The translations under genes and the position numbers were made by a program. Positions 10,691-34,170 of a DNA stretch of 64,000 nt are shown one piece after another. The notes below the pieces were generated by a model. It was not told the DNA's origin and ran no database searches. It saw nothing but the letters and a program-made list of their open reading frames with translations. Source of the DNA: Lineus longissimus. Taxonomy: Eukaryota > Nemertea > Pilidiophora > Heteronemertea > Lineidae. The stretch is from positions 11,222,349-11,286,348 of the forward strand of contig NC_088318.1 in assembly GCF_910592395.1 (NCBI RefSeq). Reading direction: 5' to 3'. Position 1 is the stretch's first letter. The number at the start of each line of letters is the position of its first letter.

Positions 10691-13032
10691 TATTATTTTA
10701 AATACTTTTTGTTACAAGTGAGGTCCTAGATAAGGTCTGCGCTGTTCGCTTCCTCACGAAAGAATGACTGGACTACGAGAATTACGCAGGTAGCGCCGTC
10801 TGGTGTTAACTTAGGATACCGACTCCACCTCGAACGCGGTGAACCGAGGAGAACAAGAGCGGAGGCGTTGGCGACACAACACATTACAAACGCAGTCGAA
10901 CGGCTAAAAAATGCCAGCTGAACGTAACTCAGGTCGATTTCGCAAGGTCGCCTGTAGGCCCCAAGTTTAGGCAAAACTATAATGGGCCTTTTATTTAGGA
11001 CTGGCCTATTGAAATTTGGCTCCGATCCGCTGCAGATATAATCAGACATGCCTTCCCTCCGTTTGAACTTTGGCTCATACCGTCAAAGACGCACCCAATT
11101 GCTTGTCAAGCAGAAAGTCGTTTATTTGTTGTTGTGATAGTGATACGGAGTTACAGATCATGTTTCAAAATGTTGTGTCTAATATACCGGCTATAGCCAA
11201 AATCGATGCGGACAGATCCTTTCTGATTTTGCGTCGATCCCAACATCTCCTGTGAGACCCTTTGTTATTATTCGGAGACGCTTCTCTACGACCAATGTCA
11301 TTATATCGTCCGGTCATTAAGGACCCCACGAGACCTTGATGATAAAACCGTTTCTACCTGCGAAAGTAAATGATATTATTTTGAATCCTCTGAAGGACTA
11401 ATCAGCCAAGACGGCCGAATGAGAGAGCGATTTATGTTGTCCGGCATTGTGGTTCAAGAAGCATGGTCTGACCGGGCGTGATTACTACAAGGAATAAAAG
11501 AAGACTGATCCATGGTGTCCGAAAAAGAAAATATGGCACAATTTCCAGGAGTAGTTATAATGTCAAAGGGCAACACCCCCAGTCAGGGCCAGGGGCCAAT
11601 TGCCAGAAGGCTTACCATCTTAGTGTCATCGTCATCATCGTTATCATCGTATAATCGTCCGTCATTGTCATCGTCATCACCATCATTTTTGTTTTCATCG
11701 TCACTATCACCATCGTCTTCATTATTTTTTCTCAGGAGCTCAAATCTCTGGGCGCGGATGTCGTTCGTTTCGGGATAACCATTCAACATTTCCATGTACA
11801 TGTAGCTATGACAGTTTTGTGGTCTATTTTCATTGATCTTTCTACAAAATCATGGCGAAGATTCGGATTACTATGGGAAATTAGACTTGGGCTACATTCA
11901 TACAACTGCAGAATCTTATCGTAGACATAAATATGAAATCAATTATTGCTACCGAATTATCAGGAAACACACTAATCTCCAATTTCCTCCTTAAAGATTA
12001 TTAGTGCGGTTAAGGTATTGGTGTAATAGTCCTCCTGTTGAGAAACAATAATTTCAGCGAAGTACCGTCATGTTCATTTCATGCTGTAACTTCAACTAAT
12101 ATATCATGTTCTTGATGAATACACGCCGTTTTAACCTCAGGCAAGACGATATTGTATGTCACACAGGTGTTTGTTTCCAACACATCCGAGCAATTCTCTT
12201 TAAGTCCACCCAGAAGGTGAAAACAAACAGGGTAACTCAGCTTAAATTGTACAACGATAAATATCATTGATTTCCTCGGTATAAAATTCTCGCGTATTTT
12301 GCATTCTTTGTTATGACACCAAGCCAATGAAAGTCAATATTCCAATTGTAATTTGTAAAACTTGCTGCGCGGTGAGAATATCCCGGGCAAGCGCCAGTTG
12401 GGATACTTGCATTATCATTTTCATTGCTCTACTGTTAGATACCGTAAGATTTCCGTTTTGGCACGATTTTTTCTCTCGGTACATTGATCATGATTTGTTG
12501 GTATAAAGAAGGTACACACATGCAGTTACCGAAAAGAATATGTATTTTGCTATTTATCCTCGTATCAAAGAGTGTAAATGATCGACGAAGAAAAAAGAAA
12601 TTTTGTTCTGCGTGCGTTCGTATGAGACGTAATGTACGTTGGCGGGATGTGGAAGGTAAAAGCGGTACAAATTGAACACAATTGTGCACATGTCAACGAG
12701 GTAGTCAACTCTCACTTCATTGCTACCGAATATGCTGAAGTCTCTCCTCATTATCAAAAGCTCTTTAAATATTTGCGCAGGGTCATTAAAACAGAATAGA
12801 AACAGGCGATGATGCATCATACACCATGATTCCTTTCAGCCATTATCAATCAGCCATCATCAAAAGGTTGGAAGGTCGGCTGGGTGCGCCATATCTGTTT
12901 TTGAGGACACTTAGTGATATCATTGTATTTCCTCGGGATATTGAGAGTATTTGAAAGCATTGAGGTGATTAGTCCACGTTCTCCTTCTGTCGACGGAGAG
13001 GTCTGCCTCATCAGCGCCACTCTGGCTGCCTG
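10691..13032. other. Intergenic, including a (TCA/TCG)-rich microsatellite
   Basis: No coding sequence is recognisable on either strand. A degenerate trinucleotide-rich tract built on ATCGTC/ATCATC lies at about 11619-11735 and causes an artefactual Asp-rich reading frame on minus. The segment next to 13030 should hold the carboxypeptidase promoter. Confidence 0.6.
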
Positions 13033-13038
13033 TATAAA
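13033..13038 (+). promoter_or_regulatory. TATA box of the carboxypeptidase gene
   Basis: TATAAA (context TGTATAAAGC) lies 44 bases upstream of the ATG at 13082. This predicts a start near 13060-13068 and a very short 5' leader. Secreted digestive-type proteases often have TATA promoters with short leaders. Confidence 0.6.
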
Positions 13039-13081
13039 GCACCAGCACCGGTGACGGGTTACAGTATTAGGTAGGACAATC

Positions 13082-16000
13082 ATGTTGTTCGGAGTTGTGA
13101 CGTCGGCGCTCATCGGGATTTGTCTGTCCTTTGGGGATGTTTACGGGGAGGGGGTCGAGGTCACCCGCTACGACGGGTAAGTAACTTTTATTGATCCGCA
13201 TCCCTTAACTGTTGTAATACCCAATTATGGTTTCTGCACCTTCGTCACATTGGACGAGTGTAATGGGTTGAATTGAAGATATAGTCGCTAAAGTTATTTT
13301 GTGATTATCTCCATAGGGTAACTACAGTTGTACCAGTCCTTCACTGTACCGCCATTTGCATAGTTGTTGTTTGTTTGTTTTTTCATTTCCTGTGGTTGTA
13401 GGACTTGCAAAGTTTCTGGAGAACAGAACCAAGCCGAGCAGATGGTGGGTGTTAATGAACGAATAAGCGCAATTGCCACGACTTGATGACACGACGGACC
13501 CTCGTCGTTCGTAGTGGTGCGAAACTCCCCTATGGCATCGTTTTGGGCCCTGGGGCAGGAACTTCGGTTCGGATTTCTTTAAGGCGTTGTAGCGATAATC
13601 TGTGCTTCTTGACCAAACAGGATTGTCTTATTCAAAAAGCTATCGTGGTAACGAAATATTTTTGTTGTACATGTATGTACGGTATTTGTGTACATTGACG
13701 GAGTGCATTGGATTTTAACATTTTCCTTTATGTACGGATTTTTTTACAAACCAATCTGAATGAAATGTTGGCGCAGCATTATTTTTTATGTCTATGAAGT
13801 ACATGTAAGAAAGTGACAAGTTAAAATGAGAAATATCCAGAAAAAGATATCTGTGGCCTGTCCGATATCTTTCCTTCGCTTTTGTAAAATATTGAGTTGA
13901 GATATGAGCCTCTAAATAGGATATTACTAGCTATTAGCAATATTGGGCGATTCGTAACGCAATGTAGGAGGAAACCGGTGAGCGGGAGAAGATCTACGCT
14001 GTCGGTGAGAGTCGCTCTTTCCATTACCCATTGATGGACGAGCCCTGTTTCAGATAAGAGCTACATTTAAATTAGGACTTCAAGGGACCAAATAACCCAA
14101 TGTAGGAGGAAACCGGAGAGCCGGAGGAGATCTACGCTGCCGGTGAGAGTCGCTCTCTCCATTACCCATTGATGGACGAGCCCTGTTTCAGATAAGAGCT
14201 ACATTTAAATTAGGATTTCAAGGGACCAAATAACCCAATGTAGGAGGAAACCGGTGAGCCGGAGGAGATCTACGCTGTCGGTGAGAGTCGCTCTCTCCAT
14301 TACCCATTGATGGACGAGCCCTGTTTCAGATAAGAGCTACATTTAAATTAGGATTTCAAGGGACCAAATAACCCAATGTAGGAGGAAACCGGTGAGCCGG
14401 AGGAGATCTACGCTGTCGGTGAGAGTCGCTCTCTCCATTACCCATTGATGGACGAGCCCTGTTTCAGATAAGAGCTACATGTTAAATTAGGATTTTAAAG
14501 GACAAAATAACACTGCGGCCTGTAAGCAACGAAAGAATAAGATGATTATATTAAGAATGCAGGATAGGCCTACACGACAACATAAATATCGATATCTGCG
14601 CCAAGAAAGGCCTTGAGGGCGCCCGCTTTGACGATCGCTTCTCACGTAGAGATTAAATTTACCCGCCGTCCTGTTGGATCGCAACTTCACGGCCAAAGAC
14701 GAGCGATTTTTTTATCCCTCGTCGCAGAGAGATCGGACAATATGCTGCCAACCGATGCAATATCTTTATCCGCAGGCAAGTGCAATGATTCCCGAAGACC
14801 AGCGATTCCTGCCGCATCATTGCGTGTCTGCGGTTGTATGTTTTGTCCAATTTCAGGAACGGTCCAATATTATAATATCGATAACAATTAACAAGACCCT
14901 TAAACTTTGGAAACTGCAACACCTTGAAATAAGTCTATAGATTTCAAATTGCCTTTCCGGTTTAAAAACAGTCCAGTTCCCATTTAAAGACCGTTGGCAT
15001 GGTAACGGATTATGATATTATCTATCTGATTGTCGCAAACTAAACTTTGTAACCCAGAAACCAAAAAAAATTACTTACATGTGTACGTGTATGATATTTT
15101 TAATAATTTATTGCCATTCGCCAGAATCCTCAAGCAAAAATTTGAAACTTCCGATCATTCTGACCTATGAGAAAACATCATTCCCACCATTGACCAATGA
15201 CAAGAGGAAATAACGTACCTCCCCAGCCAATGAAGAGATATATACATAAATGCTTGTTTGGCTTAGAAAGCATGGGCCAGTACAATATGAGGACGGGTGA
15301 GAATGATCGTAAGCTAGTAGATTTCATATTTCTTCCGAACTGATGATAAACTTCGTAATGGTGAAGAAATGGGCTTTATTGCAACCCAAGTATACGAAGA
15401 CAATAAGAGAGAAAAACCACGGAATCTTGGGAGAAAGAAGCATACATTCGAGCTGAGAAAATGCAAGTTAATATATTTTGCCTCAACAAGATTTTTTTTG
15501 TGTTCACCGTCACTCGGAAATAAACTGATTTCCGCGACATGATCGAGAAGTCTTTCTATCCTCGGTAAACAAGAACTGAGGAGATGGAAATAGCGCCCAT
15601 TAAGAGTGCCTCACCATAAGTCAAAAATAATTTAGTATCAGCGGATCAGCCGATCCGAATAGGGCCAGAGTCTAATAAGACCGGTTGGTTCACCGTGTTA
15701 GGGGATAATTAGCCTCTTTTTAAAACTAAGCTATTTAAGACTAGATTTCGATATTATTGGCTGTTTTTTTTTTTCAGGGAGTGGGGCTGTAGCAATCCAG
15801 CCAATAAGCGACATAAATCTAGTGCGAATGTAATTGTTCTAGGTTATATGGAACTATTATTAACTTAGTTGTTTTAAGTGCCGTATTGTCAATAACTCTG
15901 GTATTTCAGTGCAAACTCAAACTGAGAAAATTGTTTGCAATCGAGTTGGCTGATATTGATATTGACTCCGGCGCAATAATAATACTAGATAGGCCTATCG

Positions 16001-19000
16001 TAGAAGTTTCCATCACCAAGCCTCATCACCAAGCAAAGAAAACAAATCAAAAATGGTGGAAATGATCATTCTGGCGGATCTTCAGTCCAAGGCGGTGAAA
16101 TTCGCTCCCTGCAAGCAGCGATCGTCTATTTGTACGGATCGATGCATTGCCGATGGCTGTGTGGAGATCAAGCAAACATTCAAAATCATTTCATTGATGA
16201 GTATGATTTGTCCTTTCAGGTATAAGGTGGTGCGCGTGGAGATAAACAATCAAGAAACGCTGGAGAAGATACAGCACCTTTCAAACAACAAAAGACCCAA
16301 GGTAAAGTTTGGTCTCCATTGCAAACTTCTCCAAGCAATACATTTATTTGCAAACATCACCAAACACTGAGTTCGCATCGGTTTGGGCTGGGCTCTATCA
16401 CTATGAAACAATGCTGACATTGCCAAGTAAATGATTGGCCATTTGGCTAGTGAATTACATGATCACCAGGTCTTCTATAGGCGGGTTTAATGCCAAACTT
16501 TCGCTAGACCCACAACAAGAGGTACATCGGATCGGAGCCTTACTTTAATCAATGGGCTAAAGTTCTGCAAATATATTTTCAAGAACGCACTCAATCAGCA
16601 ATGTCAGCATTGCCATGCAGTGTAAAAATCATTACGGTTCTCGAAGGAATCTCGGCGATACAAAGGTACAGTCTGTACATCTTTAGAAAGCTTATTATTT
16701 TTATATTCTTTTACCCGAGGTGTCACGAATAGAGAATATTGACAGCCGTGATGACTTCGCAATCAGAGTGTGTTTGTTCATTTGTCTTCCACGATGAACC
16801 CCCGGGGCTGGTGAGGCCGGCATGCCACATGTCTCTAAGTAGTGTTTGCAAATGTCGTTTCCGAATGCTGTCACTTGTATAGAGGGGTCCGCAACTGCCA
16901 CGCCTTAAACCGAACTATTTCGGAGTTCGCTGCAATCGGTGATGACATACGCAAATACATGTACTTAAGTTATGTTTGCCACATATACCTGTGGTTTCCT
17001 TCGGCGGATTCGAAGGATCCTGGGCGGAAAAGAACTGTTTTAAAGAGAATGTATATGTCATTTGCCTTCGTTTTCAGTTCGACTTTTGGACCTACCCGAT
17101 CTACCCCAACCAGTCAGCCGTCATCAGTGTTTCGCCGCAATCATTCGGTCTCCTCAAGAGAAGTCTAAAACAAGAGGGACTGCAGTTCGAAGTCACTATC
17201 CACGATTTGCAGGAGTAAGTACGGAAATGTCATTCAATTCTGTTTCGAGTTGTCAAAATCAAAGCCGCTGTCATACGCAACACGCCAGACGCACACGCTG
17301 CGAATTTTGCCGCGCGCCGCGAGGCAATGCAGCTTGTGCAGTTCACGCCCAATCACTTGTTTTGGACATGCTGCCGACAGCCACCCCTGGGAGCACTCTC
17401 AGGTCGAACGAACAAACGGGAAGTGGTAAATTGCAGCTCCTGTAGGTGGTAATCTTAAAGAACAACTAAAGGGAGTCTTCTTTTAACTCCTAAACATTTT
17501 TCATTTCCTTTTCTTAGTGTTATTGACAAGGAATCAACTGAGGCGAACCGTCAGACTCGCGGAATGTTCGACTTGAATCAGTACCACCGTCACAGCGAGG
17601 TAGGTAGCTGGGTCGAGGCTCAGTCCTGATGTTACTTCAGTTACTTCGAAGAGCATGCGTTATCTCGCTTTAACTCGAATGTAGTAATAATTACATCAAG
17701 ATCATAGAAGATTTCTTAATGATCATAGTGATCAGCGAATTTGAAGCTAAGCGTTTGCATGGCAATGGTCAACTGATGAACGAATTTGTTCAAGTTCCTG
17801 TTGCGCGGAATTAGCTTTGGTCAATGCCCGACCAGAGAATGCCCATTCCCAAGGTGCTCGTACAAAGCCATACGGATTATTCTGAAAGATAGATAATGAC
17901 GTACCAACTGTTTGTCAATCCTTCACGTATCATCACCGTTGTCTCTTTTAGATCAACAGCTGGCTATCATTGCTGGCTTCCTCACCCAAGTGTGCCGGAG
18001 CTTGCGAGATGTTCTCCGTTGGTCGCTCTCACGAAGGCAGGGACATGAAAGGAATCAAGGTGGGCTAACAAACAGTGCTTGTATCCGAAACTGGGAAAGT
18101 CATTGGTCCTGTCCGTCCCTTGCATTTATTGAGCGGTCGAAATAAGTCCAAGTTGAAGCACGGAGTGCACCCTTCCCCTTCTCACCGACATTAGTGTTTC
18201 GTCAGTCTTTGATTTCCCCGAGATAAGGCTAAAATGCTATTTCATTGTCCCGTCCGTCAGCATGGTCAGGTAACTTGAAGGCCCAGAACCATCAGAGACA
18301 CTCCGTCCGTCCGTAACTTCCCCTCGTTGGTGTAACGGAGCCCAGGTCAGCGGAATAGATTCAAAACTTGAGGGTCAAGATGTGGCATCAATCGCATATG
18401 GATATCGCTTTGCTGATAAATCTCATTGGGGGCCGGGCAGTTTGTATTTCCTTCAGCGTGTTTATTGTGTCTTTTATTCCCAGGTTGGACTTCCAGGAAG
18501 CAACAAGTTGTCCGTCTGGATTGATGGAGGAATTCACGCCAGAGAATGGATCTCGCCAGCCACCGTCCTCAACATACTCAACTATGTAGGTAGGACAGTC
18601 GTCAAGTCAGTTTAATGCCTTTTGACGTGGGCAGAGCCGCATAGGACACATTTGATAGTAGCTCGACAACTGACAGAAACATGTGGATAGGGCAAATGTG
18701 ACCAAGGTTGGTCACTGTAACGAGCCTCCAGTCATGAGCTGGCAGGACCTGGTTGTAATAGACCACCACAGAAGATCAATGATGCGACCATTAAAAGTGA
18801 CCATTGCGACCATTAAAAGGACGGCCCTGACTGATTTACAGCTCCTTTCTTACTTTGCTCAAAAACCTCTGCGGGGTGCATATATTAATTTGTTTTGGCC
18901 AAAAAACCATAAATATTAAAAAGCCTTTTTTAGAAGCTCAAAAATCTTTATTCCACAGAGCGTAGGACCTTCAACATCACCATCTTGCCAAAAGCTCCTT

Positions 19001-21194
19001 CCTCATGTTTGTAGCATGTGACATTGGTCCCTGAACACATTACCTACGTTCCTTTTCCAGCTCATTGAAGACAACTACGGTGGCGATGCTGATGCCAAGG
19101 CCATCTTGAAGAGATTTGATGTCTACATTCTACCAGTGGTCAACCCGGACGGCTACGATCATTCCTGGACTAGGGTATAAAACACCAATACATTTATGAC
19201 TGGCTAAAAGGCTTCTTAGTATATAACCAACCCTGAACGAGATGGGGCCATTTAATGTCACAAGCAGTTTTTTTGGGAATCACACTTAATGTCACAACTA
19301 GTGAAAGAAGACAACAAGTTTCGAAGGACATGTCAATTACTGTTATCAGTTATCCAAATGTAATTGAGTTGTGGATTATTTGGATTCCAAATACCAGAGT
19401 AACGGTTTCCAGATCACTGATGGTTTATTCTTTTCCACTCTTCCTTACAGAATCGCCTTTGGAGGAAAAACCGACAAAATGGCAAAGGTCACTACTATGG
19501 TTGTGAAGGTGTTGACTTGAACAGGAACTGGGGACACCACTGGATGGGTAAGAACAAGGATTCTACATTTACTCTCTGGACACAGCAAGAGGTGGGGGCA
19601 TCATTCCTACTAGTCCAGGCTGGAGGGAAGTTCCCTTTCGCTCAGTCGTAAGAGGGATTGCCTTGTAATTAAGAGGTCTAAGGTTCAAACCCCACCTGGA
19701 CCTTGGAGTTTTTCCTCTGTAACATTTGGAATCCAGCGTGGTAAAAATTCACTAATACCTGCTTTTTATAATTGACAACACCAAGGTTTGTTCAATCAAT
19801 TTAAAATACCATGCCCAGACGGATAACCCCTCAAAATTTTGTCAGTTGCTGTCTTATGATGAAGAAAGATTTCTCATGCTCTTTTCAGAGGCGGGAGCTG
19901 ACAGTTATCCCTGCTCCGACATCTATGCTGGGTCGTCCGCCATGTCAGAACCAGAGACGCAGAATGTTGCCAATTACATCTTAAGACGAAAGAACAACAT
20001 GAAGATCTTCCTCACGTTCCATTCCTATGGTCTGTACTGGCTTACTCCCTGGGGCTACACAAGCAAGAGGCCTGTTGATTACCAAGATCTGGTAAGTCCC
20101 CATCCGGAGATCAGGCTTTTGTTTACTCCTATGTCATATACAAATAGCGAGAGATGGAGTATATTGAAAACTACTAGTGCCAGGATGGTGAGCCCCGTCA
20201 GTCTCCCTACAAAATCTGCTGTTCAAGCTTTCAATCCAATTGACAGTGCCCTCATTAGTAGGCCTACAGTCTTCCAAGGTTTTGAACCAACTCATGCTTT
20301 GGCAGTACGAATCCCTGCGAGATTTAAGGGATTCTCTACTTGTGAGTGCATCATCCAACCTGAATACCAAGTAAATATTCCAGTAACTCCAGTTCTTCTG
20401 GCCTGTGAAGATAAAGCAACTGATTCATCGTTTCAGATCGCTAAAGCAAACAAAGCAACAAGCAAGATCAGAGATTATCGGGGATTACGGTATAAGGTCG
20501 GCACTTCAACCAATGTTCTTTGTAAGTACCAACCAATCAGGAAACACTGATGGAGATGCCCACCACCGATGTCTCCCAAGTAGAGTCAGAAACACTGATC
20601 CAATCGCAAACTAATTCAAGAGTTGTGTACACTTGGACCTCCCTTAGCGGACACCTCTGTTGGCAGGACAAAAATATGTCATCAATGAATTCCCAAGGCT
20701 AGCCAGACCGTGTTTGTGCCATGCCTTCCTTTACTTAAATGGAAGTGACTACTTGGCAAGCCCGGCTATCCAAACAGCGACTTTTTCTTGTCCTGAATGG
20801 AGAGCCGAACTCATTAATATTAAAGTAAAGTCTCCAGCTCGCCAAACAGGGTAGATTTTTTACCTGTTTGGCAAGCCCGGCTGGCCGAACAGGGTGGCTT
20901 TTTAGTGCTGTTTGGCAAGCGGCTATCCAAACAGGACAAAAAGAGATGCCTGTTCGGCGAGCGGCTTGCCAAATAGACCCGGCCTACTTAAATTCCATTC
21001 CAGATGCGGCTGCTGGTGGGTCGGACGACTGGGCAAAAGGTGTCGCCGGTATAAAATACTCCTACACGGTTGAGCTTCCAGATGATGGTCGGCACGGCTT
21101 TGTCCTACCCGCCAGGGAAATCCGACCCGTTGGGGTGGAAACATACGCCGGGGTCAAGGAGTTATTTAAAGCAGTCTTGGCGGACTATGCTTAG
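13082..21194 (+). CDS. Secreted M14A carboxypeptidase, B-type specificity
   Basis: Eleven exons: 13082-13176, 16220-16301, 17078-17214, 17518-17599, 17952-18059, 18484-18585, 19061-19174, 19451-19547, 19889-20091, 20437-20521, 21004-21194. They close into 431 aa. The protein has a signal peptide (MLFGVVTSALIGICLSF), an activation propeptide starting at YDGYKVVRVE, and a zinc carboxypeptidase domain. Zinc ligands are His186, Glu189 (HAREW) and His317 (FHSYGLY). Substrate-carboxylate residues are Arg245, Asn264 and Arg265 (LNRNW). The general base is Glu392. The Tyr248-equivalent (Tyr369) codon is split across the exon 10/11 junction. The residue equivalent to bovine position 255 is Asp376 (GGSDDW), which marks cleavage after Lys/Arg rather than aromatic residues. 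It is likely a secreted zymogen, perhaps digestive. All catalytic residues are present and the gene looks functional. Confidence 0.93.
13177..16219. other. Carboxypeptidase intron 1
   Basis: This 3-kb intron holds the 138-bp tandem array at 13961-14515. Otherwise it is AT-rich sequence with no recognisable exon or RNA gene. Confidence 0.6.
13961..14515. repeat. 138-bp tandem repeat, four copies
   Basis: Units begin AATGTAGGAGGAAACCGG at 13961, 14099, 14237 and 14375, exactly 138 bp apart and nearly identical. The block TAGGAGGAAACC..GAGAGTCGCTCTC is the complement of the 3' body of the tRNA-derived SINE-like sequence at 44036-44180, so the minisatellite was probably amplified from a SINE insertion. 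It is in carboxypeptidase intron 1. Confidence 0.9.
19625..19745 (+). mobile_element. tRNA-derived SINE remnant
   Basis: An A-box-like GCTCAGTCGTAAGAGGG is followed about 35 bp later by a B-box-like GGTTCAAACCCC. No intact cloverleaf can be drawn. It lies in carboxypeptidase intron 8. Confidence 0.45.
20626..20680 (+). mobile_element. Fragment of the pogo-like MITE
   Basis: The words TTGGACCTCCCTTAGCGGAC and ACACCTCTG match the end of the MITE family described at 24978-25155. Only one end is left. Confidence 0.55.
20750..20985. repeat. Cluster of TTGGCAAGC/GCTTGCCAAA palindromic modules
   Basis: Modules with CTGTTTGGCAAGCNNGGCT or its complement occur at about 20753-20777, 20836-20851, 20862-20894, 20909-20936 and 20950-20981. 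Several are themselves imperfect palindromes, for example CTGTTTGGCAAGCGGCTATC then CAAACAGG. It lies in the last carboxypeptidase intron. The half-site TTGGC resembles NFI sites, but the pattern may simply be a decayed palindromic transposon. Confidence 0.5.
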
Positions 21195-21241
21195 CTTTTT
21201 CACCTTTCTGACCACACGTTTGTTCAATGTAATGGTAAGGG

Positions 21242-21247
21242 AATAAA
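21242..21247 (+). terminator. Polyadenylation signal of the carboxypeptidase gene
   Basis: AATAAA lies 48 bases after the stop codon at 21192-21194. Confidence 0.6.
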
Positions 21248-21600
21248 CATAGTCATTGAAGTAGTCGAACAAATGTTTTGATGCCGATTAATTTTAGTGA
21301 GGCAAAGTGGTAGAATCATAGCCAGCAGTGCATTGATGAGTACTACCAAGCCGTTTTACTGTACCATTTTACTGTAACACTACTGTAAACCCTCCTTCAA
21401 CCGGGACACCGGGAAATGCCAAGTGAAGCCACTCCATTGTTTTGTTATCTAGTGCGACTGTTGACAATAAGTCCAGCCGCAGAAGGCAACATCTTCGCTC
21501 ATCAAATATGTAACTACACGCTCCATCAGGCAACCATGATTTTGATTGGTAGCGTGGAAAAAATTACACTCTGAGAAAATACCTACATATCTTGAAAATA

Positions 21601-21606
21601 TTTATT
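21601..21606 (-). terminator. Candidate polyadenylation signal of NSUN2
   Basis: TTTATT on plus (AATAAA on minus) lies about 315 bases beyond the NSUN2 stop at 21921, in the 726-bp gap shared by the two convergent genes. Confidence 0.4.
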
Positions 21607-21920
21607 TCGAACAACTTGTTGATACATGATCTTAATACTACAACCAATTCTGGTAAATGTTTTAACCCTTTACAATTCTAAACCTTGTGATAAACACTCC
21701 ATTTCAAAGATACTGCTGATAACATTGTTTGGAAACTAGCTGTGCGCCAGGGAACAAATCCCTCAAAATGCCTTGAAAAAGAGGTGATTTGATATCTGTC
21801 TGACATTGGATAGTCACAAAGAAGACCGCGTGATCTTTGAAACAAATAAACATGGTCCCCAGCAGACGAGACAAGTGTCACTGTGATTAGGTATGAGCCA
21901 AATGGTAAAGCTTCCTCAAC

Positions 21921-32197
<10,277 letters not shown>

Positions 32198-34170
32198 TGC
32201 TTGTTCTTCAATATTTTGAGAACGTTTTTTGAAATTATTGCACGCTTATAGCGACTTGTTACATCCTCGATGTACACTACACTTCGCGGAATGTCGGAGT
32301 TCTTCTAGAAATAACAGGTGACGCCACCTGTTCATAACGTGGGAAATACGAATTAGCCTCGATCAATCTATATCATAATACTATAAGGCGGCTCGCTAAA
32401 GTGCCATTTGGGGGTCGTGTTTCGTCTCGAAATTTTGCACGTTTGCAGGTGATATGTTATCCTGATGCAACGTCATGTTTATTTTCGGAAATTTACTTCA
32501 GCGGAGCAGTAATGAGGGATTTTTAATCGGACACGGTCAATTCTCCTTATCACTCACGGAAGCCAAGCCATTGCTGTTCAGTTATGCAGGGGATTAATGA
32601 ATCACCTGCACTCCCTGTGGGGTGACTAACACTACCTGTTGAACGGCTGGCTGTAGGGGGATGATTGGAACAGCCTGTACACGTGTTGACCTGCTGAACC
32701 AAGGTTAATGTTATTTTCAATCCACGATTGTAGGTCACCTGATCTTCGAGATTTCGCGGGAAAGAAATTGTAAACAAACGCATGTGTGCAGTTCAAATGT
32801 AAACAAAAATGTATTTTGATACTTTTGGTTGCTGGACTTGGGTTTTCCCGCAGTAAGGAGCTGGGGTCAAATTGATGGTCTATCGTATATTGGTACTGTA
32901 TTAGCCATAGCTAGCCCTTGATTATGAAGGGATTTTCAAATTAAGGTTACAATGGTATGTTTATGTGCTCACCACAGCTTTCAAAACTTGATGTATCTGA
33001 AGAGGCACTCTGAACTTGGCATGGCCTTATCAAGGAGCTGCTCACGGTGCTGAACTTCTAGCTTGCCTGTCGACTAAGTGCCTTGCCCGAGATCATGCTA
33101 CATGTAGGAGGAGCACGCATTTTAAAGTTTTAGTAGTGATAGTGCAATTGGTCCGAGCCATTTGGAGGCCGACATGTGAAGGCCTATCTGGGTTCTCCTT
33201 CATCTCCGTATAAAAAGGGGTATATTGCTGACTAAGGAACGAGGTATATTCACATTGCCTCATCATCTCATTCGGACCAATTGATTTACTTTTATATGCA
33301 CGCATACAGCACGCCACAGGGTCCGAGTCTGTGGACAAATGGTTGGTTTAATTTGTCTCTTCGTTATTGCTCCTTTGATATTGCATTATATTTTCATTGC
33401 AATTCAATCTATTCAAGGTATAGCCCATTTGAACCTGCCTGCGCCACGGGTACAATGCTTGTCAGCTTATATTAGATCAACTTCGTCCCCAAAAATTCTG
33501 GTATTCCACTTGCGGACAACATCAGCTTTATAATCTTACCTCGATGTTGATGTTAGGCCTATGGCTCAGAGTGAGATTATCATTGTATACTGACAGAGAC
33601 GACACACAAAACGCCACCTTTGAAGGGCACTCAGACTTGGCTCAGGTAGGCCAATGATTTTGACAGAACCCCAGCTGGCATCATCTGAGCTAAAAAAAAA
33701 AGAAATACGCGATTTCTTTAAAGATAAAAAAATACCCCGTTTGAAGTGGAAATTCCCCCCTTTTTAGGGGGGAAATGGGGGACGAGTAATACCATGAACC
33801 CCACACATGGTAGACCTACTGACGACTGTTAGATCACAGGTTATCTTTATCCGAACTTACTAACATACCAGGACCCTTCATGGAGGTATTATTAATAATA
33901 CCTCCATGGACCCTCATTTTGCAGTACAAATTCTCGCGGCATTACTCTCATAGTGTTGACTCCCTACGTTTCAGGTACGTTGCAGGTCAATTGTCTATGC
34001 TGCCATCTTTTAGTGAGGATAGTAACTAGTAGTCCCTGTTGACGCTGTGGAGCAACCTCGTATTCAAAAGTCATTAATGTACGGTGGTAGTGTACAAATA
34101 CACAATATATTCGACTCCTAGGAGCTGGGTTCTCGTTTCCCCACTCCCCGTGCGTATCGACGTTTGAAAA
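32198..34170. other. Intergenic region between the divergent NSUN2 and CEP72-like genes
   Basis: The two genes start head to head about 2 kb apart, so both promoters should be here. I see no TATA box placed convincingly for either. The only structured feature is the palindromic insertion at 33871-33915. Confidence 0.5.
33871..33915. mobile_element. 29-bp palindromic micro-insertion with 8-bp target duplication, copy 1
   Basis: The insert (33879-33907) starts CATGGAGGTATTATTAATAA and ends ATACCTCCAT. The core 33881-33906 is a perfect 26-bp palindrome. It is flanked by GGACCCTT (33871-33878) and GGACCCTC (33908-33915), which match at 7 of 8. Confidence 0.75.

Noticed and set aside
11583-11801. 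Asp/Asn-rich minus-strand ORF
   Set aside because: Translation of a degenerate TCA/TCG microsatellite; no splice sites, homologues or conserved motif.
13961-14515. Regularly spaced repeats suggesting a CRISPR array
   Set aside because: The 138-bp units are directly abutting and identical throughout, with no unique spacers, and the context is a eukaryotic intron.
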